This document shows, one piece after another, positions 7,128 through 12,419 of a stretch of DNA of 12,419 bases. Location: NCBI GenBank assembly GCA_003242195.1, contig QGUQ01000020.1:1-12419 (forward strand), read 5' to 3'. Below the pieces are notes generated by a model. The model saw nothing but the letters and a program-made list of their open reading frames with translations. It did not search any database and was not told the origin of the DNA. The stretch's first letter is position 1. Every line of letters begins with the position of its first letter. A program made the translations under genes and the position numbers. The stretch comes from Bacillota bacterium (GTDB taxonomy: Bacteria; Bacillota; Sulfobacillia; Thermaerobacterales; Thermaerobacteraceae).

Positions 7128-8522
7128 TCAGAGATCGGTCACGGCGAAGCGCCGCTTTCCCGACCGCTTCGCGCCGTACATGGCCCGGTCGGCGATGCGA
7201 AGCAGGTCCGACCAGTTCTTGGCATGAGCAGGGTACGCGGCGATACCGATGCTGGCCCCCACGTGCTGCGCCACTTCCGGACCGAACTCCTGGGCGCTAG
7301 CGGCCAGCCTCTCCTGCACGCGCCGGGCGACGGCGGCCGCGCCTTCCACCCCGGTCTCCGGGAGCACCAGGACGAACTCGTCGCCACCGTAGCGTGCGGC
7401 GTAGTCCACCGAGCGACAGCACTCCCGGAGCACGCGCCCCACGGCGGCCAGGACGCGATCGCCCGTCTCGTGGCCGAAGCGGTCGTTGATCACCTTGAGA
7501 TCGTCCATGTCGATGAACAGCAGCGCCAGCGGGTGGTCGTACCGGGCGGCCCGCTCCCCTTCCTCCCGCAGCCGGGAAACCAGGTAGCTGCGATTGTACA
7601 GGCCCGTCACGGGGTCGGTGATGGCCTGGCGCTCCACCCGCTGCAGGAGCTCCGCCCGCTCCAGCGCCACCGCCACTTCGTCGGCGATGGCCGTGAGCAG
7701 GCGCAGGTCCCGTTCGCTGAAAGCGGCCAACTGGGGCGATTCGACGCTCAGGACACCGATCAACCGGTCGCCGCGCCGCACGGGGACCGCGATCTGCGAC
7801 CGCGCGTTCTCGATACCCGGGACGTAGCGGGGATCCCGCGTCACGTCGTCGACGATGATGGGCCGGCCCGTAGCCGCCACGGCGCCGCAGATGCCCTCCC
7901 CGCGCCGCAACACCCGCCCCTGAAGGTGGGAAGGGTACAGGGGGGCCGAGGCCAGGCGCAGCGACCCGTCCTCCTCATTGTAAAGAAGCAGGGCCAGATG
8001 GGGATATCCGAGCCGGGACGAGAGGAGGTCGTTGAACTCACGGATCAGGTCGTCGAGGCTGCTGACCTTGTTGAGGGCGTGGGTGCACTCGTAGAGCACC
8101 TGCAGCTCCTCGCTGCGCAGCGGGGCGTCACCACCGGGCCCATACCGGCCGACCGGCGACTCCTCGCCCCTGGCGGGTTGCCACCGTGACCGGCCGACGA
8201 GGAGCCCGACACCGCCCGCCAGCGCGGCCTGCACGAGGACCACCCAGACCAGGGCGTCCTGGACGGGCGCGCGCGTCCCCCCGATCGCCACAGACAGCGC
8301 CATGCCCGCTCCGGCGACCGTCACCCCCCAGCGGCTTCCCAACCGGTACCACACGGCAACGGCAGGCAGCGCGTTCAGGGCCCACAGCACCGGCGCGCGC
8401 CATGTCCAGTAAGCCGCCGCGATCAGGCCCAGTGCGGCCATGGCGGCCAAGGGCACGCTGGCCGCCGCCGGATTCGTCCCGTCCCGCCCGCGGCCGGCCG
8501 CCAGTCCCTGTCGAGGGCTCAT
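7128..8522 (-). CDS. Membrane-bound GAF-GGDEF diguanylate cyclase
   Basis: Probable c-di-GMP synthase, 464 residues from ATG 8522. The N-terminus has about four membrane segments (roughly 23-42, 46-60, 64-82, 87-110). A GAF sensory domain follows (about 155-295, with PIIVDDVTRDPRYVPG and IAVPVRRGDRLIGVLSVES). A signalling helix then leads into the GGDEF domain (about 297-460) starting at DPVTGLYNR. The active-site GGDEF (379-383) is intact, and R370-S-V-D373 five residues before it is the RxxD inhibitory site, so product feedback is likely. No EAL domain is present. Earlier in-frame starts exist up to 8612, but ATG 8522 has GGGGGT about 6 nt upstream and gives a clean N-terminus. It is followed 32 bp on by ytxJ. 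The GAF ligand is unknown. Confidence 0.94.
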   Translation of the reverse strand: MSPRQGLAAGRGRDGTNPAAASVPLAAMAALGLIAAAYWTWRAPVLWALNALPAVAVWYRLGSRWGVTVAGAGMALSVAIGGTRAPVQDALVWVVLVQAALAGGVGLLVGRSRWQPARGEESPVGRYGPGGDAPLRSEELQVLYECTHALNKVSSLDDLIREFNDLLSSRLGYPHLALLLYNEEDGSLRLASAPLYPSHLQGRVLRRGEGICGAVAATGRPIIVDDVTRDPRYVPGIENARSQIAVPVRRGDRLIGVLSVESPQLAAFSERDLRLLTAIADEVAVALERAELLQRVERQAITDPVTGLYNRSYLVSRLREEGERAARYDHPLALLFIDMDDLKVINDRFGHETGDRVLAAVGRVLRECCRSVDYAARYGGDEFVLVLPETGVEGAAAVARRVQERLAASAQEFGPEVAQHVGASIGIAAYPAHAKNWSDLLRIADRAMYGAKRSGKRRFAVTDL

Positions 8523-8572
8523 GCCGTTACCCCCAAGCCCGGACCGCGCCATGCGACACCCGGGCCCGCCCC

Positions 8573-8591
8573 GGTGCGGCACCACGGTGCC
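8573..8591. promoter_or_regulatory. Overlapping dyad, possible operator before dgc
   Basis: GGTGC-g-GCACC overlaps GGCACC-ac-GGTGCC (8578-8591), giving alternating inverted copies of GGTGC. It lies upstream of the diguanylate cyclase start and could be an operator or an mRNA hairpin. GC-rich background makes chance dyads common. Confidence 0.25.
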
Positions 8592-8756
8592 CTCCCGAGC
8601 CCGCGCTCGCACCGCGACCCGCTATGCACCCAAGAACTTACAAGATCGTCCAGGAAGATGCAATCCCGACGGAACGTGTGCTTGCCGCGCGGAAATGGTG
8701 ATGGAAGAAGTTGCCCTCCCCATCCCGGTGCCTTGGGCCCCGGGCGGGTTCGCAAC

Positions 8757-8771
8757 GTGATATAAAATCAC
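8757..8771 (+). promoter_or_regulatory. Extended -10-like box inside a GTGAT/ATCAC dyad
   Basis: TGaTATAAA (8758-8766) matches an extended -10 (TGnTATAAT, one mismatch). It sits inside the perfect inverted repeat GTGAT-ATAAA-ATCAC. It is an isolated AT-rich island about 265 bp before the LCP start and 235 bp before the dgc start. No good -35 accompanies it. A regulator site overlapping a distal promoter is possible. Confidence 0.35.
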
Positions 8772-8795
8772 TTCGGGCCCATCTGATCGCGCCCA

Positions 8796-8923
8796 ATGCC
8801 GGGTAGCTGCCGGTCAATGGCCCCCAAAAGGCATAACGTGGGCAGCGTTCGACAGCTCCCACGGTTGGTGGTCGTTCGGATACGAAGTGCGGGCTACCAC
8901 CGGAACGTGACGAATCGCGTCAC
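8796..8923 (+). ncRNA. Candidate structured leader of the LCP gene
   Basis: Consecutive hairpins on the upper strand: ATGCC (8796-8800) with GGCAT (8830-8834) enclosing CCGG repeats; GTGGGcAGC (8838-8846) with GCTCCCAC (8855-8862), one bulge; GGTGGT (8867-8872) with ACCACC (8896-8901), enclosing TTCG-gata-CGAA; GTGACG (8907-8912) with CGTCAC (8918-8923). It starts shortly after the distal extended -10 box. It matches no riboswitch class I can recognise. It may be only a run of chance GC-rich stems. Confidence 0.3.
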
Positions 8924-8943
8924 CGTGCCCGGTCGCGGCGACG

Positions 8944-8972
8944 TTTGCAGGCGCCAGCCAGGCCCATATAAC
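8944..8972 (+). promoter_or_regulatory. Sigma-A-type promoter of the LCP gene
   Basis: The -35 TTTGCA (8944-8949) is separated by exactly 17 bp from the -10 TATAAC (8967-8972). Matches to consensus are 4/6 and 5/6. The predicted transcript would start near 8979, leaving a leader of about 56 nt before the LCP ATG. Confidence 0.6.
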
Positions 8973-9034
8973 CAGTGTTCTGTTCGATTGAACTCGCCCC
9001 GGTTCCTGCCCGGGCGAGGAAACGAGGGATAGCA

Positions 9035-10012
9035 ATGACTGGCAACCCTGGAAGACGGAAGCGACGCGTCGGTCTGTTGCGCCGCCTGCTGCGTGCCCTC
9101 GCTTGGGTAGCGGCCATGGGAGCCTTGGGCGTGGCCACGGTGGCCGCGTACCTCCTGGGTTACACCTGGGCCGCGCCGGAGACCCCGGCGGCGGGGGACG
9201 GCACCACCCAGCCGGCGAGCGGCCCGGACCTGGCCGGGTCGGGCCGCGTCAACATCCTCCTGCTGGGCGTCGACGCTCGCGAGGAAGGAGAGCAAACCCG
9301 GTCCGATACCATCATCCTGGTCTCCCTCGACCCGCGGAGCCAGGAAGTGTCGATGCTGTCGATCCCCCGGGACAGCCGGGTGGAGATTCCCGGATATGGG
9401 TGGGACAAGATCAACCACGCCCATGCCTACGGCGGCGTGGAGCTGGCGATGCAAACGGTGACGCACAATTTCGGCGTGCCGGTACATCACTGGGCGCGCA
9501 TCGACATGCCGGGCTTCCTGGAGCTGATCGATGTCCTGGGCCCGGTGACCGTCAACGTCCCCTATGACCTGCGGCTGCGCGACGGCCGCCGGCTGGATGC
9601 GGGACCGCACCAGATGGACAGCGAGCTGGCCCTGGCCTACCTGCGGGAGCGCTACAACGACCGTAACGGCGATTTCGGCCGGGCGGATCGCCAGCAGCAG
9701 TTTCTCATCGACGTCGCCCGGCAGATGAAGTCCAACCTGTCCCTGCTGGACGTGCCGCGTACGCTCGCCGTCGTCAACCGTTACGTGGAGACGGACATGG
9801 GGATCCGCGACGCGGTGGCCCTGGCCCGGCTGGCGTGGGGCACCGACCTCGACGGCGTCAAGCGCGGCATGGTCAAGGGCCACGGCGTGATGATCAACGG
9901 CGTCTACTACTACGAGATCGACTGGGAGGAAACCAACAGGGTTCTGGCCGACCTGGGCATCAAGCCGGCGGCCGGTCTCCAAGCGTCGACGGAAGGAACC
10001 AAGTCGCGCTAA
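9035..10012 (+). CDS. LytR-CpsA-Psr (LCP) family cell-wall ligase
   Basis: Membrane-anchored LCP enzyme, 325 residues, which in Gram-positives transfers undecaprenyl-phosphate-linked glycopolymers such as teichoic acids or capsule onto peptidoglycan outside the cell. A basic N-terminus and one membrane helix (about 23-42) precede a Pro/Gly-rich linker. The LCP domain starts at NILLLGVDAR (73-82) and continues with TRSDTIILVSLDP (88-100), then MLSIPRDSRVEIPG (107-120) and the phosphate-head-group motif DKINHAHAYGG (124-134). YLRERYNDRNGDFGRADRQQ (202-221) supplies the conserved arginines. All usual key residues appear present. The ATG at 9035 has GAGGGAT about 5 nt upstream; an upstream in-frame ATG at 8975 would overlap the promoter. 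It is monocistronic, convergent with the SatD module. The exact polymer is unknown. Confidence 0.95.
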   Translation: MTGNPGRRKRRVGLLRRLLRALAWVAAMGALGVATVAAYLLGYTWAAPETPAAGDGTTQPASGPDLAGSGRVNILLLGVDAREEGEQTRSDTIILVSLDPRSQEVSMLSIPRDSRVEIPGYGWDKINHAHAYGGVELAMQTVTHNFGVPVHHWARIDMPGFLELIDVLGPVTVNVPYDLRLRDGRRLDAGPHQMDSELALAYLRERYNDRNGDFGRADRQQQFLIDVARQMKSNLSLLDVPRTLAVVNRYVETDMGIRDAVALARLAWGTDLDGVKRGMVKGHGVMINGVYYYEIDWEETNRVLADLGIKPAAGLQASTEGTKSR

Positions 10013-10090
10013 CCAACGAAGCGAGGAGGGGCGTGGCCGCGCATCCCCGCAGGACCGCGCCCTTTCGTCGTTTCGACCCGGTTCGGGGCT

Positions 10091-10114
10091 GCGTCCGCAA
10101 CTCCGGCCGGACGC
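10091..10114. terminator. Shared hairpin between LCP and DUF3307-like genes
   Basis: GCGTCCG (10091-10097) pairs perfectly with CGGACGC (10108-10114) around a 10-nt loop. It abuts the stop codon of the lower-strand gene and lies 78 bp past the LCP stop. Only TT follows on the upper strand, so termination strength is uncertain. Confidence 0.4.
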
Positions 10115-10933
10115 TTACGGGAATACCGCCCGGCAGGCGAGACCGAGGAGCAGGGCGATACTGACGCTGGCCAGGGTACCCACGAGGAAGTACTCCGCCC
10201 GTTCCCGCACCATCTCGAAACGGGCGATGCTCTTGGCCGCGACGACCAGGCCGATGGCCTCCCACTGGTCCTGCAGAATCAGCAACAGGATGAGGAACCG
10301 CTCCAGGTTGCCGATGAGCGCGCCGCCGCGGTAGAGGCCGTCCCGTGCCGCGTCGGCGCTGGCCGCGGCCTCTTCCACCGCCGCGCTGGCGCCCAACCCC
10401 GCGGCCAGCGCCACCTGCCCCTCCACGCCCGCCAGGATGGCCCGCACCACCGCCGTGGCCTGGTCCACGTTGAAGAGGAAGGCGGTGCACAACGCCGTCC
10501 AGGCCACCAGGTCTTCCACGGCCGGCCGGACCCCTGTGAACCCGTAGGTGATGGTCGCGAGCCCGCTCACCAGCACCGGGTGGGCGGCAGGCTGCCATGG
10601 GGCCCAGGCGGCCCACATGGCCAGGTAGGGCGCGGCGACGGTCAGCAGCCCGCGCCCGGTGGCATGGTCCAGGTACCGCTGCCCGGCGCTCATCACCAGG
10701 CGCGCCACGAGCATGGCCGTCGCCACCGCCAGCGCCGCCCGTACCGAGCCGGTGACGAGACCCACCCATAGGGCGTAGACCAGGGCCCTGCCGATGGTAG
10801 CCCTGGCGGCGGCCCAGCGGGACGGCCGCCGCCCGCGCCAGCGCCGCGGCCGGCGGGACCACCGCCCGGCCACCGTCTCCAACACCGTGACCCCGAACAT
10901 GTACAGCGCCAGGGAAAGGTAGGCCGTGGTCAC
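10115..10933 (-). CDS. Membrane protein with DUF3307-like C-terminus, SatD partner
   Basis: Integral membrane protein, 272 residues, function unknown. A first helix (about 5-20) is followed by a very Arg/Trp-rich cytoplasmic stretch (24-46), then helices at about 48-62, 66-82, 97-112 and 118-135, an Ala-rich soluble segment (170-200), and a conserved C-terminal block. That block, GALIGNLERFLILLLILQ (204-221) with EAIGLVVAAKSIARFE (225-240) and RAEYFLVGTLAS (245-256), is what I recognise from DUF3307 proteins; their N-terminal half is not evident here. The GTG start at 10933 overlaps the satD stop as GTGA, implying translational coupling. SatD and DUF3307 genes commonly travel together in Bacillota, which supports the assignment. 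No catalytic motif is visible. Confidence 0.8.
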   Translation of the reverse strand: MTTAYLSLALYMFGVTVLETVAGRWSRRPRRWRGRRPSRWAAARATIGRALVYALWVGLVTGSVRAALAVATAMLVARLVMSAGQRYLDHATGRGLLTVAAPYLAMWAAWAPWQPAAHPVLVSGLATITYGFTGVRPAVEDLVAWTALCTAFLFNVDQATAVVRAILAGVEGQVALAAGLGASAAVEEAAASADAARDGLYRGGALIGNLERFLILLLILQDQWEAIGLVVAAKSIARFEMVRERAEYFLVGTLASVSIALLLGLACRAVFP

Positions 10934-11667
10934 GGCTGGCCGCCCTCCCCCGGGGTCGCCAGCGGCGCCCCCGGCGGTTGCCGTTCCGCCAAAGGATCCG
11001 TCAACTCCGTGCAGGATGTGAGGTCGCGCAACAAGGCGGGCAGGTGCCGCACCACGTTCTTCGTCTCCAAGTAGAGCCCTCGGGCCAGGCTCTTGCTGAC
11101 CGCTCCCTGGCTGATGCCGAGGCGCTCCGCCACCAGCACCTGCTTGCCCAGCTCACGGTACCACCTGGCCACCGCCTGCTCGCTGCGGTGGCGCCCCTGC
11201 ACGACCTTGGCCACCAGGTCCCAGATGTCGCTGACGGCACCGGCCATGGGATAGGAATCGCGAGGGTGGCGCGGCCGGCCCGGCCCGAGGGCGACGGCGA
11301 CGCGCACCAGGTAACGCCCCCTTTTCGCCTCCTCCAGGGCGGCGCGCGCGGCGTAAAAGGCGGGACCGTCCATCCCCACGGCCTCATCCTTCAACGCGGT
11401 GGCCAGCCCCCCATACCCCACCCCGAAGCGCGCGCGCTGGGGCCAGATCTCCTCACAGAGAAAGTGAACCGCTTGCACCAGGCCCTCGGGATGGACGTAG
11501 AGCGCCTGGAACTCATCCCCCGCCGTGACGACCCAGCGGGAGACAAGGCCGGTGGTGAACCGGCGATTGACCTGATCCAAGAGGGTCTCCAGCCGGCGCT
11601 GAAACTCTGCCCGGTGCCGGATGCGACGGGACCGCGCCAGGTCCCCGATGACCGCCCAGTAGCGCAA
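10930..11667 (-). CDS. satD: SatD-family protein with C-terminal helix-turn-helix
   Basis: SatD-family protein, 245 residues, no established biochemical role. The N-terminal domain has VIGDLARSR (6-14, Asp9), VVTAGDEFQAL (46-56, Asp51), RARFGVGYGGLAT (78-90) and MDGPAFYAARAALEEAK (99-115). The order of these motifs resembles a class III nucleotide cyclase domain; that comparison is my inference. The C-terminal domain contains VLVAERLGISQGAVSKSLAR (177-196), a sigma-region-4-like helix-turn-helix, then a Pro-rich tail. The TTG start at 11667 is supported by GGGAGG 8 nt upstream and by the family N-terminus beginning directly after it. It heads a two-gene operon with the DUF3307-like gene, driven by a promoter at 11751-11779. 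It might sense a ligand and regulate transcription, but this is unproven. Confidence 0.85.
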   Translation of the reverse strand: MRYWAVIGDLARSRRIRHRAEFQRRLETLLDQVNRRFTTGLVSRWVVTAGDEFQALYVHPEGLVQAVHFLCEEIWPQRARFGVGYGGLATALKDEAVGMDGPAFYAARAALEEAKRGRYLVRVAVALGPGRPRHPRDSYPMAGAVSDIWDLVAKVVQGRHRSEQAVARWYRELGKQVLVAERLGISQGAVSKSLARGLYLETKNVVRHLPALLRDLTSCTELTDPLAERQPPGAPLATPGEGGQP

Positions 11668-11692
11668 CGTCCAGGCCTCCCGCCGACTCCAA

Positions 11693-11740
11693 CCGGAACA
11701 CCATCAAACCGGAATGCAGCAAACTTACAGCCAGCCGGAA
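11693..11740. repeat. Three CCGGAA direct repeats in the satD leader
   Basis: CCGGAA occurs at 11693-11698, 11709-11714 and 11735-11740; the last two extend to CCGGAATGCA. The spacings are 16 and 26 bp. They lie between the predicted transcription start (about 11744) and the satD start codon, so they could be operator half-sites or leader elements. Confidence 0.45.
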
Positions 11741-11750
11741 TGCAACGAAC

Positions 11751-11779
11751 ACTATAACTACCATAGGAATACCCGTCAG
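11751..11779 (-). promoter_or_regulatory. Sigma-A-type promoter of satD operon
   Basis: On the lower strand the -35 CTGACG (complement of 11774-11779) is followed after exactly 17 bp by the -10 TATAGT (complement of 11751-11756), 4/6 and 5/6 matches. The surrounding 100 bp is clearly AT-rich compared with the window. Transcription would start near 11744, about 77 nt before the TTG start. Confidence 0.6.
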
Positions 11780-11800
11780 ATATTCATTGCAGAGGAATCC

Positions 11801-11810
11801 TAGTGCACTA
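11801..11810. promoter_or_regulatory. Perfect 10-bp palindrome upstream of the satD promoter
   Basis: TAGTGCACTA is a perfect palindrome flanked by GGAA and TTCC. It lies 12 bp past the cydB stop and about 20 bp upstream of the satD -35. It may be an operator; no regulator is identified. Confidence 0.3.
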
Positions 11811-11822
11811 TTCCCCCTGATG

Positions 11823-12419
11823 TCAACCAGGTTCCCGTCCACTGCCCCGCGGTTCCCCCGCGGCGGGTTTGTCCGCGGCGGGATTGTCCCCCTTGAACAC
11901 GGCAAACAGGAGCCACAGGGAGGGCAAGAGGATGAGGAGGCCCACCGGTATGGCCCGGAGCATGAAGCGGAGCGTGGGATCCGAAGCGGCGGCGTTGAAC
12001 ACGGTCACGTCGGGGTAGATCAGGTATGGCCACTGGCCCAGGGCCCATCCCCACAGAAGGACGACCACCTCCGCCACCGCCGCCAGCCGTGCCAAACGGA
12101 ACAGGCGCCGCCACACCAGCCAGGCCGAAAGCGCCGCCAGCAGCGCGCCGGCCAGCACCAGGGGCCGGCCCCGTTCCGAGAGCAGTCCCCACAGGTGGGG
12201 CGCGGTGTGCGGCGCCAGGGGCAGCAGGATGGCGGCCAGCAGCGCCACCGCGGCGCCGGCGGCCAGGGCGCGGCGGCGAAAGTCTTCCTGCAGCTCGCCT
12301 GACGTCTCGACCGCCAGGTACACCGCCGCCAGGTAGGCGCACAGCGCCACCGTCAGGGCGCCCACCAGGAGCGAGAAGGGGCTGAACCACGTCTGGAGCG
12401 GGTCCACCCTCACGGCATC
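11823..12419 (-). CDS. cydB: Cytochrome bd ubiquinol oxidase subunit II, C-terminal part
   Basis: C-terminal 198 residues of a CydB-type subunit of the membrane quinol oxidase that reduces oxygen to water; the frame is open to the right edge, so the N-terminal half is missing. The recognisable family segment is TWFSPFSLLVGALTV, just after the edge, followed by CAYLAAVYLAVETSGELQ, a signature of the second half of CydB. Five to six membrane helices follow, including WGWALGQWPYLIYPDVT (typical of subunit II) and a last helix VGLLILLPSLWLLFAVF. The tail is hydrophilic and Pro/Gly/Glu-rich. No cydC or cydD follows; satD begins 155 bp downstream behind its own promoter. Confidence is high for family; the exact bd subtype cannot be told from this half. 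Confidence 0.88.
   Translation of the reverse strand, partial: DAVRVDPLQTWFSPFSLLVGALTVALCAYLAAVYLAVETSGELQEDFRRRALAAGAAVALLAAILLPLAPHTAPHLWGLLSERGRPLVLAGALLAALSAWLVWRRLFRLARLAAVAEVVVLLWGWALGQWPYLIYPDVTVFNAAASDPTLRFMLRAIPVGLLILLPSLWLLFAVFKGDNPAADKPAAGEPRGSGREPG

Larger units (their letters stand above)
8523..9034. other. 512-bp divergent regulatory gap, no gene recognised
   Basis: The gap lies between divergently transcribed dgc (lower strand) and the LCP gene (upper strand). No plausible coding sequence is seen. The dgc side holds overlapping dyads GGTGC-g-GCACC and GGCACC-ac-GGTGCC (8573-8591), about 55 bp before the dgc start. The middle holds an AT-rich box with an extended -10 and a dyad (8757-8771). 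A run of hairpins occupies 8796-8923, and a good promoter lies at 8944-8972. Confidence 0.6.

Noticed and set aside
8630..8690. Promoter for the diguanylate cyclase (TTGCAT, 17 bp, TAAGTT on the lower strand)
   Set aside because: Both hexamers match at only 3/6; not distinguishable from chance.
8773..8930. c-di-GMP (GEMM) riboswitch before the LCP gene, suggested by the neighbouring GGDEF gene
   Set aside because: The conserved GGCAAACC and GACGCAAAGCC elements are absent; only a loose GGTAGC-like match exists.
11691..11745. CRISPR-like repeat array
   Set aside because: Repeats are 6-10 bp, unevenly spaced, only three copies, and no cas gene is nearby.

Overview
The window is GC-rich (roughly 70% by eye) and gene-dense. 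It looks like the chromosome of a high-GC, probably thermophilic Bacillota, of the Thermaerobacter or Symbiobacterium kind. The pointers are a bacilliredoxin of the YtxJ type (bacillithiol biology), a YkvI-type membrane protein, a SatD gene, an LCP cell-wall enzyme, strong GGAGG-type ribosome sites and frequent GTG/TTG starts. The genus is an inference. No tRNA, rRNA, CRISPR array, insertion sequence or phage gene is visible.

Layout. (1) 3-1523 (+): a YkvI-family multi-pass membrane protein, open at the left edge behind a run of 13 C, with an extra hydrophobic C-terminal region. (2) 1601-5308 (-): a peptide-type ABC importer cassette in the order lipoprotein, DppB-like permease, DppC-like permease, with no ATPase gene in view. 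Its binding protein is the most striking object here: the family's C-terminal segment lies directly after the lipoprotein signal, and the family's N-terminal segment follows and ends the protein. This is an apparent circular permutation of an SBP family 5 protein. (3) 5309-5725: a long gap. (4) 5726-6514 (-): an SDR-family protein without the usual Tyr-x-x-x-Lys. (5) 6760-8522 (-): a membrane GAF-GGDEF diguanylate cyclase followed 32 bp later by ytxJ. (6) 8523-9034: a regulatory gap with two candidate promoters and a row of hairpins. (7) 9035-10012 (+): an LCP-family cell-wall ligase. (8) 10115-11667 (-): a SatD gene overlapping by 4 bp a membrane protein with a DUF3307-like C-terminus. A good sigma-A-type promoter and short repeats lie upstream. 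(9) 11823-12419 (-): the C-terminal part of a cytochrome bd subunit II, cut by the right edge.

Functionally the window combines nutrient uptake (ABC cassette), envelope work (LCP), redox and respiration (YtxJ, cytochrome bd) and signalling (c-di-GMP cyclase, SatD module). The best candidates for something undescribed are the permuted binding protein, the structured leader before the LCP gene, and the SatD module, whose N-terminal domain carries a class III cyclase-like motif layout next to a helix-turn-helix.
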